A stretch of 64,000 nucleotides of DNA from a virus, in IMG/VR virus record IMGVR_UViG_3300023084_000010, positions 1-64,000 of that record; one strand, written 5' to 3'. The position numbers and the translations under genes are program-made. Each line of letters opens with the position of its first letter. Within the stretch, counting starts at the first letter, position 1. The notes under the pieces were generated by a model. That model saw only the letters and a program-made list of their open reading frames with translations, did no database searches and was not told where the DNA came from. Below are positions 55,807 to 64,000 of the stretch, in pieces.

Positions 55807-56211
55807 TTATTCCTCATTATTGCTAAGTTCGATAGTTTCCATACTACCATCATCATATTCAATCTCCATATACTGAGATCCATCTTCTCTAGTTTTTGTA
55901 ATTTTACTAATTGCTTCTGGCTCTGCAGGAGGATCAAATTCTTCCATAATAGCCTGTTCTTCTTGTGGCTCTAATTTAGTTTGTGTAATTGGTTTTGGAT
56001 CACTGATAGCAGTTTGCTGCGGAGGCGTTTTTGTATTTTGTGACATACGTGCAATGTCTTCTGCACTATACTTTACACTGCCGTCTGGATTTAGTCTGTC
56101 TCCACGTGCATTCATTAGCACATTACCAACAGCTCTTACTTTTTCATTTCTAGCACTAAGTGCAGCCATGTCTATCATTTGACCACGAGCTGTTTTAATA
56201 CGTCTGCTCAT
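55807..56211 (-). CDS. conserved hypothetical protein
   Basis: A 134-residue protein starting MSRRIKTARGQMIDMAALSA, with a disordered Pro/Gln/Glu-rich middle and an acidic end. NARGDRLNPDGSVKYSAEDI looks like a conserved N-terminal block that I associate with T4-like marine phages. Function unknown. It overlaps the next gene by four bases. Confidence 0.65.
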   Translation of the reverse strand: MSRRIKTARGQMIDMAALSARNEKVRAVGNVLMNARGDRLNPDGSVKYSAEDIARMSQNTKTPPQQTAISDPKPITQTKLEPQEEQAIMEEFDPPAEPEAISKITKTREDGSQYMEIEYDDGSMETIELSNNEE

Positions 56212-56711
56212 CTAAAGAATTCCTTATAATCTAAATCATATTTAATACTATTAATTTTGTGTACACCTATCAAATATAATATATAACTTGCAACAGAACT
56301 TCCTCGTCCAACACCCCATACAATTCCATCTTGACGTAGTGTGTGTACAAGATAGTTTAAAAATTTAAGTACAGGAACCATGTCACGTTCTTTGTAAAGT
56401 TGTAACTCCTGTTCTACTCTTTGTTTTTCCTCGGGTGTAGTTGCCAAACTTAATACGTGTGTTTCAATATCAAATTGTTGGAACTCGTCTGGCATAAACC
56501 AATTTTGCTCTATTGCTTTATTATACTTATCTGTTTCGTCATCTGGTGTTTCAACATCAATAGTATCATTGAATAAAAATAAACTGCACAGATGATTATA
56601 TTTGTCTATTGTTACTGTATCTTTCATTGTCACCGTATGTGGATTTATATCTGATAGCATCATTTCTACCAAATCATTTTCTGTAACGATTATTTCATTA
56701 CTGTTATTCAA
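56208..56711 (-). CDS. DnaE-like fragment (DNA polymerase III alpha core motif)
   Basis: A 167-residue protein. Its C-terminal part, GIVWGVGRGSSVASYILY followed by LIGVHKINSIKYDLDYKEFF, resembles the start of the bacterial DNA polymerase III alpha catalytic core (GPGRGS...LGITxINPLxYxLLFERF). The catalytic aspartates lie farther on in DnaE and are missing, so it is not a polymerase. It may be a decoy or a domain adapted to bind nucleic acid. Confidence 0.65.
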   Translation of the reverse strand: MNNSNEIIVTENDLVEMMLSDINPHTVTMKDTVTIDKYNHLCSLFLFNDTIDVETPDDETDKYNKAIEQNWFMPDEFQQFDIETHVLSLATTPEEKQRVEQELQLYKERDMVPVLKFLNYLVHTLRQDGIVWGVGRGSSVASYILYLIGVHKINSIKYDLDYKEFFR

Positions 56712-56714
56712 TTA

Positions 56715-56969
56715 TTAACTGCCTATATCTAAAGACACACCATCGCCGTCGTCTTTGTCTTCTTCTATTGCTTGCTTTCTAGCTTCTTCTAATTTTTCTA
56801 TTTCTGATTTAGTACGTATTTCGGTATTTAAAAAGTCAATCATAGTTTGTATTTGTTCTATAATTTGAGGACTCATTCCAGCACTAGTTGCTTGTCCTAG
56901 TTTTTGTTTAAACTCTAATTGCTTGTGCAGCATTTGTTCAACTGTTAAATTTTCAAGACTTGGAAACAT
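56715..56969 (-). CDS. small helical hypothetical protein
   Basis: An 84-residue protein, MFPSLENLTVEQMLHKQLEF..., helical with an acidic Gly-containing C-terminus. Similar small proteins occur in marine T4-like phages. It follows the dehydrogenase gene by two bases. Function unknown. Confidence 0.65.
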   Translation of the reverse strand: MFPSLENLTVEQMLHKQLEFKQKLGQATSAGMSPQIIEQIQTMIDFLNTEIRTKSEIEKLEEARKQAIEEDKDDGDGVSLDIGS

Positions 56970-56970
56970 A

Positions 56971-57726
56971 CTATTCCTTTCTTATATCATTGTTATAACG
57001 TCTAACTTCTTCGAGTATAGACAAATCTGTATTATACTTATCTGCGGTTTCGATAATTGCACTTATGTCTTTAGGAAAACAATGGCCACCATATCCACGT
57101 TCTTTTGAAACTCGAATGTGACTGTACCCAATGCGTTCATCTGCTCCAACTACATCTGCTACTGCAGTAAAGTCAACTTCTGCTGACTCGCATAAGTCAT
57201 ATACTTGATTAAAAAATGCAACTTTAGAAGCAAGAAAACTATTACGAAAATACTTAGCAAGTATTAATACTTCAGGATCTTGTATTTGTGTAGTAAATGT
57301 ACTGTCATTAAATGCAAGACGGAACACAGTATGCCAAAACAATTCTTCTTTGCCACCTACATAAATTACTCTACTGTTTTTAAAATCTTCTATGGCTGTT
57401 GCAGCACGTAAAAATTCAGGACTAAATGCTAGTTTGTGATTAGGAAACATAAAATTAAGTCTGCGCCATCCGTCTAAACTAATTGTACTTTTAATAAGAA
57501 TAGGAACTTCTTCGTCTAAGTAACTAACAGTGTCGATAACATTTTCTATGTTACAACTACCATCTTCTGCTGGAGGTGTACTTACACATATAATAGCACA
57601 GTCTGGCTTTTTCCAAAAATCATTATATCCTAGCGCAGGATCGTATATGTGTGTATGGTGTTTTTCTTTAAGAACTGCTTCATGTGCACGACCTACAAAA
57701 CCAAAACCTGCAATTAAAATATCCAT
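56971..57726 (-). CDS. UDP-glucose/GDP-mannose dehydrogenase-like protein, C-terminally short
   Basis: A 251-residue protein starting MDILIAGFGFVGRAHEAVL (Rossmann NAD-binding motif). The catalytic loop GYGGHCFPKD contains the active-site Cys, and LIKSTISLDG and FSPEFLRAATA match the family. The C-terminal UDP-binding domain (about 120 residues in typical enzymes) is missing, so substrate or activity may differ. It might make a sugar acid for surface or DNA modification. The early promoter is divergent from the lipase gene. Confidence 0.8.
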   Translation of the reverse strand: MDILIAGFGFVGRAHEAVLKEKHHTHIYDPALGYNDFWKKPDCAIICVSTPPAEDGSCNIENVIDTVSYLDEEVPILIKSTISLDGWRRLNFMFPNHKLAFSPEFLRAATAIEDFKNSRVIYVGGKEELFWHTVFRLAFNDSTFTTQIQDPEVLILAKYFRNSFLASKVAFFNQVYDLCESAEVDFTAVADVVGADERIGYSHIRVSKERGYGGHCFPKDISAIIETADKYNTDLSILEEVRRYNNDIRKE

Positions 57727-57747
57727 ACTTACTCCTATGTTTCTACT

Positions 57748-57776
57748 AATATACACAGTTTTTATTTAAATGTCAA
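57748..57776 (-). promoter_or_regulatory. early promoter before dehydrogenase
   Basis: TTGACA (57771-57776) and TATATT (57748-57753) are separated by 17 bases. The -35 shares two bases with the plus-strand late element at 57775-57782. Confidence 0.75.
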
Positions 57777-57782
57777 TAAATA
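57775..57782 (+). promoter_or_regulatory. late promoter before lipase gene (AATAAATA)
   Basis: AATAAATA on the plus strand lies 19 bases before the lipase start and partly overlaps the minus-strand early promoter. Confidence 0.6.
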
Positions 57783-57800
57783 ATTTTGAGGAGAATGACA

Positions 57801-58583
57801 ATGATTTCAGACATGAATTTTAGACAACGGAGTCTTCTGTTTGCTAAACTTGCGAGTATAGCATACAGTGACGATACTAAACAAGTCAAAAAAGATGCAA
57901 AAGCATTAGGCTTTACAGAAATAGAATTTTATAATAACGGCGGAGCACAAGCATATCGTTTCCAAAACAAAACAGATATTGTAATTGCTTGTCGTGGAAC
58001 ACAACCCAGCGAGTTTAATGACATTAAAGCAGACTTAAAAGCTGCACCAGTTATGGCAGAAACAGTAGGTCGTGTTCACAGAGGTTTCAAAACAGAAGTA
58101 GACGAACTTTGGCCAATGGTACTAGAAGATTTACGTGAGTGTGGTAAAACACGCAAAGCATGGTTCTGCGGACATTCACTAGGTGCTGCTATGACAACTA
58201 TTATGGCTAGCCGTTGTGAAGACGATCCTGCAATGCCAAACATTGAAGAAGTGTATACATATGGTTCACCACGAGTAGGTTGGCGTAAGTTTGTAAACAG
58301 TTTAAATTGCAAACATCATCGCTGGGTAAACAACAACGATATTGTTACACGTGTACCTTTTGCTATCATGGGTTATAAACATGATGGTTGTGAACATTAT
58401 ATGAATGCATATGGTAATGTACGTAAACTAACAACAATACAACGTATTAAGGATCGTTGGCGTGGCATGTGGATGGGTTTAAAGAAAGGCAGCATCGACA
58501 ACTTTAGTGACCATAGTATGGTAAACTATATTGCTAACTTAGAACGCTATGTTGACGAAATGGAAGTAGTGCAGCCGGTGTGA
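57801..58583 (+). CDS. lipase class 3-like hydrolase
   Basis: A 260-residue plus-strand protein starting MISDMNFRQRSLLFAKLA; GAGGAG lies seven bases before this ATG. The central region IVIACRGTQPSEFNDIKADL and CGHSLGAAMTTIMASR (GxSxG nucleophile) with TYGSPRVG and WVNNNDIVTRVP (Asp, then His later in YKHDGCEH) matches class 3 lipases. It might act on host lipid or surface. It lacks a signal peptide. It precedes a small exported protein gene with overlap. Confidence 0.85.
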   Translation: MISDMNFRQRSLLFAKLASIAYSDDTKQVKKDAKALGFTEIEFYNNGGAQAYRFQNKTDIVIACRGTQPSEFNDIKADLKAAPVMAETVGRVHRGFKTEVDELWPMVLEDLRECGKTRKAWFCGHSLGAAMTTIMASRCEDDPAMPNIEEVYTYGSPRVGWRKFVNSLNCKHHRWVNNNDIVTRVPFAIMGYKHDGCEHYMNAYGNVRKLTTIQRIKDRWRGMWMGLKKGSIDNFSDHSMVNYIANLERYVDEMEVVQPV

Positions 58584-58804
58584 AATACTTTTTAGTGGTA
58601 ATGTTTCTAATGCAAGACGGAACATGGAAGCCTGGAGACATTATCGCACCAGATGGATGGAGTAGTACACAACATTCAACACTAAAAAAATGTGAATATC
58701 GACGAGATAGTTTAAACAATTACTTAATATCAATCGAATTAAATGAAAGGGTCGTAGCCAGATGTGTAAACTACGACCCTAGCATACCTTCTACAGGTAT
58801 TTAA
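58580..58804 (+). CDS. small protein with hydrophobic N-terminus and two cysteines
   Basis: A 74-residue protein starting at GTG, MKYFLVVMFLMQDGTWKPGD. The two Cys (KKCEYRR and ARCVNYD) and N-terminal hydrophobic stretch match the layout of the proteins at 246-506 and 8529-8702. It overlaps the lipase gene stop. It converges with the phosphate permease by four bases. Function unknown; perhaps exported. Confidence 0.6.
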   Translation: MKYFLVVMFLMQDGTWKPGDIIAPDGWSSTQHSTLKKCEYRRDSLNNYLISIELNERVVARCVNYDPSIPSTGI

Positions 58805-59772
58805 AGTCCGTTTGGAAGAATAATATAATGTATAGCAAGTACTAGTGCAACACTAGCACCTAGTCCTACCATCATCTTACCAAAGTCCTTTGCTACTAGT
58901 GGGAACACACTCTTTGTTTTCTTCTTGCCAAAGTATGTTGCCATTGCTAGTTCTCGTCCTGCAAGTAAACCTACAAACACCCAAGTTGTTGACATTGGGA
59001 TGTCGTTCAGTTCTTTAAAGAAGTACAAGCACAACCAATAGAACAAGTCAATCAGTGTTGCACTGCGCACATATCTAGTGTTGTGTTTTTCCAATACAAT
59101 CTGTTGTATCTTGCCGCCACGCTCTCTAAACATAAAGAACAAGCCAGCAACAAATACTATGCTGACAAACACCATTAGGTCTAGTGGCACTTGTCTTGGA
59201 AGGAATACTGCGATGTTTGCTACATCATGTGACAACCAAGTGAACCAAAGTCCTCCTGTTGCAACCCATTGTGCTACCCGCCAAAACTTTTTGTTGCCTT
59301 CGCTTACCGGCTGAGTTTCATCATACCATTTACCAAAGAACTTGTGTATTGCAAACCATACTGCATATGCAAATGCGGCTGCAACACCATAACCCATAAT
59401 GCTTTTCATCAGCATCTTTTCTAGTACAAAGGTACTAGCAAACACTGACAGCACTAGGAAACTTGTGCTAACTGGCACACCTATTCGTGTCAGTGCAACA
59501 AGAATGGCCGGTGCGGCTGCGTGATACCATTGCACTTCTTGGAATGGTATTTTATTTAAGCGACCATAACTGATGTCGCCTCCGTTCATATACCACCCAT
59601 ACCAGAGTGTATATAATAAAACAGCCGAAGCGGCTGCCCATAATACTTTATAGTTAAATCGCTCATTGTTTGATGCCATCCAAGTACCGAGCGTTTGTAC
59701 TGAATCGTTTGCTATAACTGCATAGGCAGCAAGCAAGAAGCCAACAAGGCTCCATAGAGTGAGTAGTTCCAT
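58801..59772 (-). CDS. PiT-type inorganic phosphate permease
   Basis: A 323-residue membrane protein with about nine hydrophobic segments. AVIANDSVQTLGTWMASN and WLSHDVANIAVFLPRQ resemble the two inverted PHO4/PiT repeats (GxNDxxNxxGT), and VPVSTSF and IPMSTTWVF match the conserved Ser/Thr segments. Start MELLTLWSL is chosen because GGAG precedes it. PiT proteins carry phosphate with H+ or Na+; a phage copy could raise host phosphate uptake. The length is below the bacterial 500. It may also be a sulfate or other relative. Confidence 0.75.
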   Translation of the reverse strand: MELLTLWSLVGFLLAAYAVIANDSVQTLGTWMASNNERFNYKVLWAAASAVLLYTLWYGWYMNGGDISYGRLNKIPFQEVQWYHAAAPAILVALTRIGVPVSTSFLVLSVFASTFVLEKMLMKSIMGYGVAAAFAYAVWFAIHKFFGKWYDETQPVSEGNKKFWRVAQWVATGGLWFTWLSHDVANIAVFLPRQVPLDLMVFVSIVFVAGLFFMFRERGGKIQQIVLEKHNTRYVRSATLIDLFYWLCLYFFKELNDIPMSTTWVFVGLLAGRELAMATYFGKKKTKSVFPLVAKDFGKMMVGLGASVALVLAIHYIILPNGL

Positions 59773-59919
59773 ATTTTCTCCTTTGTTTGACGGCTTTACC
59801 CCGTCGCTCACAATAGTAGTATTACTACACGACTACTTAGCAATAGTCAAGTATAGGTTTTGTAACAGTTTTGTAAAAAGATTCCGCAAGATATCCTGGC
59901 AAAAATTGCAATAAAAACC

Positions 59920-59927
59920 GATAAATA
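59920..59927 (+). promoter_or_regulatory. late promoter before tail fibre gene (GATAAATA)
   Basis: GATAAATA on the plus strand lies 25 bases before the start at 59952. The approximately 180-base gap 59773-59951 otherwise shows only a weak minus-strand promoter candidate. Confidence 0.75.
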
Positions 59928-59951
59928 TGTTATATAAGGAGTATTTTTAAA

Positions 59952-62900
59952 ATGCCTAGCCCTAAGGTGCATCCTAATCTCCAGGCCGGTGGAGATTTAG
60001 GTGAAACACTTTACAAAGTTGGTTCCGCACGCCGTCCTACAGCAGAACCAGACAACTTCGTTGGCGAAGTTGGCGACTTATTTTACAGTATGCGAGATAC
60101 AAAACTGCGTATCTCAGATGGATACACTGTGGGCGGTTGGTATATTATTCCCGACTTCGAAGCCGTAGATACTGATATTATTCCAGGTGATGGAGTGACA
60201 ATTAATATCGGTGGTCCTACTAACTACTTTGGCGACTTGTATGTTGACAATATTTTTGCAGGTGATTTAGTATTAGGTGGCGACTTAATTGTACAAGGTG
60301 ATCAGGTTGTAAACAACTATGTTACTAATCAATTGTTTACAATTAACGAAGGATCAACTGGCGGTGGCGACGGTGCTGGTATTGAAATTTACTTAACAGA
60401 AAATAACTATGCTACAATTACATACGATTTAAGTTCAGATACTTTTGTATTCAACAAAAACATCACAGTCAATACAGTATACGGAGATCAAGTCGGCGAT
60501 ATCTATGCAGATGATGGTACAAGTCAAGTACTTGAAAACGGAACAGATGGAACAGACGCTTGGTTTAAAGGTTATGTTTATGGACAAGTAAGTGACATTA
60601 GTAATCACAGACTAGGTGAATTATTAGATGTAAATGTTCCTGATGTACAAGACGGGCAAGCATTAGTTTATGATGAAGATCTAGACAGATGGGTACCAGG
60701 CAATCCTACAGCAGAAGTAGATTATAATCAGCCTGGTAATTATGCATTTAAAACAATTTTAGTAGACGGACAAAATAATGTCGTAGCAGATAGTAATGTT
60801 GATCAGCTTAGACTTATTGCTGGTAACAATATCACTATTACAACTGATGCTGCAACAGATGCAATTACTATTAGTAGCACAGGTGGCGGTGGCTCAGCTG
60901 ATTATGTAAATGATTTGCTAGACACAGATACAACTGGCATTCAAGACGGACAAGTGCTTGCCTATGATGCTGCAAACGAAGAATACGTTCCTGCTACTGT
61001 ACTTACTACCGATAACTTTGATACACTGTTTGGTGCAAAAAGCATAGACGATTTAAGTGATGTTGATATTAGTACTGATCCAATTGAAGATGGAGAATTC
61101 TTAGCGTGGGATTCTGCTAGTGGACAGTTTGTTCCATCACAAGGTAATGTTACACTAATTTATAGAAACTTAATTGGTATTACTAAAATTGGTGAATTAG
61201 AAGATGTTGATGATACAGGTGTTGCTAACGGACAAATGCTTGTATGGGATAGTGCATTAGAAACTTATATACCTAGTACACCATTTACAACATCTGACTT
61301 TAATTCTTTATTTGGTGCTAAAAGTATTGACGATTTGGTAGATGCTGATATTACTACTAATCCAATTCAAGACGGAGAAGTGTTAACCTGGGATGCAGCA
61401 AATGGAGAATTTGTACCCGGACAAGGGTTTAACCAAACTAATTATAATTTATATTTTGAAACAAGTAGTATTGGCGATTTAGTTGACATCGACATTAACA
61501 ACATTATCGAAGGGCAAACAATCGTTTGGGACAGTGTTACAAATCAGTTTATCACAGTGAACAATATTGACAGACTGTTAGACTTATTAGATGTTAATGC
61601 AGATAATATCTCAGACGGGCAAGTAATTGTATGGGATAATGCTAATAGTGAATTTGTTCCTGCTAATGTTGCTAGTCTTATTTCACAATCAGAATTTAAT
61701 ACACTATTAGGTGCAAGCACACTAAGTGGATTAGATGATGTTGATACAACAACAACCACACCAAGTGACGGACAAATACTTGTATGGAATGGTACTAATC
61801 AATCTTGGGAGCCGGGCGATTTATCAAGTGGCGGTGGTGGGTCAACTACGCTTGCTGGCTTGGTTGATACTGATACTACTGGATTACAAGATGGCGATGC
61901 ATTAGTTTATGACAGTTCGACAGGAGATTGGAAACCTGTTCCAATTGTAACTAACGGAATTAAATATACATATGATCCGAATACAGGAAAGTATGTAGGC
62001 GATACGTTAATATTTGAAGGTAATGATATTCCTATTAGAAGTATTGAATATGACAACGAAGAAATTATTGTTAATCCGGCATCATTTACGCCTATTGTTA
62101 GTTCAAGTGGACAAAGTTTATTATGGGATCAAGCAGCATCACAATTTACAGTAAGTGTTGATAACCCTGCAGATTTCCCTTCAAGTTATATTGCTTCTGT
62201 AGACAGCATTTCAAATGCAACAGGTGTATACACTACACTAGCAGACTATACAACAACAGGTCCGAGTACAACACCAGCAGGTGGAGTAGATTGGACACAA
62301 ACATTTGAAACAAATTCAACAGCAACAATTTTATCAAACGGAACAGGTACAACAGGCGGTTCAGCAAGTGCTACAGTGACATTTGCAGATGATACAAGTG
62401 CTGCCTGGAGTGAAACACAACCGATTTATTTTAATTGGGGTAATGTCGGTGCAAGTATTACTGCTACTATTCCAAATGGACAAACATTCTTAGGAAGTTA
62501 TAGTACAGTTAATTATACAGTCAACGTAACTGGATTAAGTGATCCAAACAATGCAACCACAACACTTACACCAACAAACGGCACACTTTCAAATGCAAGT
62601 GGATCTGGTGTATTTACTCCGAGCAGTGCACTAATTGCTGGTACAGTTAATGGCGGTTCAATTGATTTAAGTACAACATTTACAAGACCTGTAGATGTAA
62701 CAGGAACAAGTTATACAGTTACAGTTACAGATACAGTAACTATACCTGCTGGCAATTTCTCTTATCCTAGTTTTTACTTATGGACAACAAGTAAGTATGT
62801 TGTACCTGTAGCAAGTGATATTGTAGATGGTACAGGATTTAAAACAGGTGTTACTGAATTAGGTGACGAAGCATATACAATCGACACATATATCAATAAT

Positions 62901-63128
62901 AGTGCAAGTGTTGCAAGAGCGTTTTGGTTAGGTATTAGATCAAGTGCTACACAGCCAACTACATTTAAAACAGGCTATGATCCAACACTATTAAGTGATG
63001 TTGATGTTGAAACAGGAAATACAGTAGATTTAGAACCTACAAATCCACCGACAGGATATGTAGCAGAAGAATATACATTATATGGTATTACACTACAACC
63101 TGGTAATACTTATGTGAGGATTAATTAA
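59952..63128 (+). CDS. tail fibre-like protein with nine repeats
   Basis: A 1058-residue, Asp/Thr/Val-rich protein. MPSPKVHPNLQAGGDLGETL begins a fibre-type N-terminus, with FGDLYVDNIFAGDLVLGGD (marine fibre pattern). Nine repeats of roughly 30 residues (about 60611-61942) have the form L.DLxDVD...DGQxLxWDxx...FVP, as in phage receptor-binding fibres. The C-terminal 350 residues are Ser/Thr-rich and beta-like. GGAG precedes the start. It should recognise the host surface. The next gene starts at its stop. Confidence 0.85.
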   Translation: MPSPKVHPNLQAGGDLGETLYKVGSARRPTAEPDNFVGEVGDLFYSMRDTKLRISDGYTVGGWYIIPDFEAVDTDIIPGDGVTINIGGPTNYFGDLYVDNIFAGDLVLGGDLIVQGDQVVNNYVTNQLFTINEGSTGGGDGAGIEIYLTENNYATITYDLSSDTFVFNKNITVNTVYGDQVGDIYADDGTSQVLENGTDGTDAWFKGYVYGQVSDISNHRLGELLDVNVPDVQDGQALVYDEDLDRWVPGNPTAEVDYNQPGNYAFKTILVDGQNNVVADSNVDQLRLIAGNNITITTDAATDAITISSTGGGGSADYVNDLLDTDTTGIQDGQVLAYDAANEEYVPATVLTTDNFDTLFGAKSIDDLSDVDISTDPIEDGEFLAWDSASGQFVPSQGNVTLIYRNLIGITKIGELEDVDDTGVANGQMLVWDSALETYIPSTPFTTSDFNSLFGAKSIDDLVDADITTNPIQDGEVLTWDAANGEFVPGQGFNQTNYNLYFETSSIGDLVDIDINNIIEGQTIVWDSVTNQFITVNNIDRLLDLLDVNADNISDGQVIVWDNANSEFVPANVASLISQSEFNTLLGASTLSGLDDVDTTTTTPSDGQILVWNGTNQSWEPGDLSSGGGGSTTLAGLVDTDTTGLQDGDALVYDSSTGDWKPVPIVTNGIKYTYDPNTGKYVGDTLIFEGNDIPIRSIEYDNEEIIVNPASFTPIVSSSGQSLLWDQAASQFTVSVDNPADFPSSYIASVDSISNATGVYTTLADYTTTGPSTTPAGGVDWTQTFETNSTATILSNGTGTTGGSASATVTFADDTSAAWSETQPIYFNWGNVGASITATIPNGQTFLGSYSTVNYTVNVTGLSDPNNATTTLTPTNGTLSNASGSGVFTPSSALIAGTVNGGSIDLSTTFTRPVDVTGTSYTVTVTDTVTIPAGNFSYPSFYLWTTSKYVVPVASDIVDGTGFKTGVTELGDEAYTIDTYINNSASVARAFWLGIRSSATQPTTFKTGYDPTLLSDVDVETGNTVDLEPTNPPTGYVAEEYTLYGITLQPGNTYVRIN

Positions 63129-63778
63129 TGGCAGTTAACTATGATGGTTTAACCAGAAACAGATGGCCCGGTACGTGGTCTCCTGGCGGAGATCATCCAA
63201 TTGTACTAAACTCTGAAATGCGTGGAGGTATACATTTTGTCGAAGGAGGTACCGTCGAAGAGTTAACAGACATTAAAGGACAGCGATTAATCGAAGGTAT
63301 GATTGCTTATGTCAAAACTTCTTACACAGGTGTCGATGGCGATACATTTTACATTTACAAATCACAATCTGGCGAATCGAGAGATCAAGCAACAGGTGCA
63401 CTTCCTAACAATGCAGCTAATTGGACAAAGTTATCATATGAATTTGATGAGTATGAACAATTAACAGTTGACAACTTATACTTAGATGGTAATACTATAT
63501 CAACTACAAATACAGATGGAGATTTAATATTATCTCCAAATGGCGATGGTACAATTATTGTTCCTACTGGATATATGAATCGTACTGGTATTACAGGCGA
63601 TAGTCTTGTTACGAAAGAATATGTAGATAATTTAACATATGTAGGTGATGCTACTGCTATTTCTACACCTGTTGGTATTACAAATACTGATAAAGGTATT
63701 GCAGCATTTGACAGTGATCAATTCGCAGTAACAGATGGCTGGGCTACAATCACTGAATTAGACGGTGGATCATACTAA
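63128..63778 (+). CDS. fibre-associated structural protein
   Basis: A 216-residue protein starting MAVNYDGLTRNRWPGTWSPG, with carbohydrate-type and fibre-like segments (LYLDGNTISTTNTDGDLILS and NGDGTIIVPTG) typical of tail fibre shafts. It overlaps the fibre gene by one base and is followed by a bidirectional terminator. It probably joins or caps the fibre. Function inferred from context. Confidence 0.75.
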   Translation: MAVNYDGLTRNRWPGTWSPGGDHPIVLNSEMRGGIHFVEGGTVEELTDIKGQRLIEGMIAYVKTSYTGVDGDTFYIYKSQSGESRDQATGALPNNAANWTKLSYEFDEYEQLTVDNLYLDGNTISTTNTDGDLILSPNGDGTIIVPTGYMNRTGITGDSLVTKEYVDNLTYVGDATAISTPVGITNTDKGIAAFDSDQFAVTDGWATITELDGGSY

Positions 63779-63818
63779 TAAACGCAACATATAGTTAAAA
63801 AAGCATTGTATAAACAAA

Positions 63819-63849
63819 AAGTCCTACTGCATTTAGTAGGACTTTTTTT
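63819..63849 (+). terminator. bidirectional terminator after fibre genes
   Basis: AAGTCCTACT and AGTAGGACTT form a perfect ten-base stem with a six-base loop, followed by T on the plus strand and, on the minus strand, by a T run from the A residues before the stem. Confidence 0.9.
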
Positions 63850-63871
63850 ATAACCATATTGTATACTAATA

Positions 63872-64000
63872 TTACTTGTCTATTAGTATCCAACCACGTG
63901 TTGAATTATAATATACTAATCCAAAACCTGCGCCGTTTGCATCAACAATTAAGTCACTGCTTGAACCGTTGATATTATCGCTTGATGTAATTGTAATGTT
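63872..64000 (-). CDS. tail fibre-like protein, C-terminal fragment
   Basis: The final 42 codons of a minus-strand gene entering from the right edge, ending GFGLVYYNSTRGWILIDK. Gly/Ser/Asp-rich text (SSDNINGSSSDLIVDANGAG) is typical of T4-like fibre C-termini. The start is outside the window. Confidence 0.7.
   Translation of the reverse strand, partial: NITITSSDNINGSSSDLIVDANGAGFGLVYYNSTRGWILIDK

Noticed and set aside
59822-59850. TTGACT and TAGTAA 17 bases apart before the PiT gene
   Set aside because: The -10 matches the consensus weakly; kept only as a possibility.
1-64000. tRNA genes, often found in T4-like phages
   Set aside because: No T-loop-like GGTTCGAATCC strings with cloverleaf context were seen by eye. 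A tRNAscan run would be decisive.

Overview
The window looks like part of the genome of a T4-like marine myovirus. It is AT-rich and tightly packed, with most genes on the minus strand and many ATGA or TAATG overlaps. T4-type replication genes are recognisable: a family B DNA polymerase (gp43), sliding clamp (gp45), clamp-loader ATPase (gp44), 5'-3' exonuclease (rnh) and DsbA. There are also a gp31/GroES-like co-chaperonin, an Imm-like protein, PhoH, a GH19 endolysin, a long repeat-bearing fibre protein and late promoters of the ATAAATA type. The content (PhoH, 2OG oxygenase, MazG, a PiT-like permease, a DUF465-like protein) fits a marine, possibly alphaproteobacterial host, but the host cannot be fixed from sequence alone. 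No tRNA, rRNA, IS element or CRISPR array was seen.

Layout. (1) 0.2-21.5 kb, minus strand: small accessory genes, rnh, metK, queE, a phosphoribosyltransferase, a queuosine-precursor transporter, folE, a glycosyltransferase, a QueD-like protein, a cytidylyltransferase, two NAD(P)-dependent oxidoreductase-like proteins and a DpdA-like DNA transglycosylase. These are followed upstream by clamp, Smr-domain protein, DNA polymerase and DsbA. (2) 21.5-23.1 kb: lysis cassette. (3) 23.1-45.9 kb: late region of structural or virion-associated proteins (lytic transglycosylase, Pro-rich repeat protein, metallopeptidase). Inserted here are two glycosyltransferase-like genes, UvsE, ClpA, DnaJ, a spanin-like pair and an IF-1 homologue. 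(4) 46-57.7 kb: early region of small genes under a family of near-identical promoters; it includes HAD phosphatase, Imm, MazG, HNH nuclease, ParB-like protein, MTA/SAH nucleosidase, clamp loader, GroES-like protein, a DnaE-like fragment and a nucleotide-sugar dehydrogenase. (5) 57.8-64 kb: lipase-like protein, PiT phosphate permease and tail fibre genes, mostly plus strand.

The main biological theme is probable 7-deazaguanine modification of phage DNA. FolE, a QueD-like protein and QueE would make the precursor, the YhhQ-type transporter could salvage it, and the DpdA-like enzyme would exchange it into DNA. Sugar- and nucleotide-activation genes sit between folE and dpdA and may decorate the base. 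MetK and MtnN would supply and clear S-adenosylmethionine products. A second theme is a set of late proteins sharing a short N-terminal motif (MKxxE..[IL]xE) like the T4 capsid-targeting sequence, which suggests proteins packaged in the head. A third is control of host protein synthesis and folding by IF-1, ClpA, DnaJ and a GroES-like protein.
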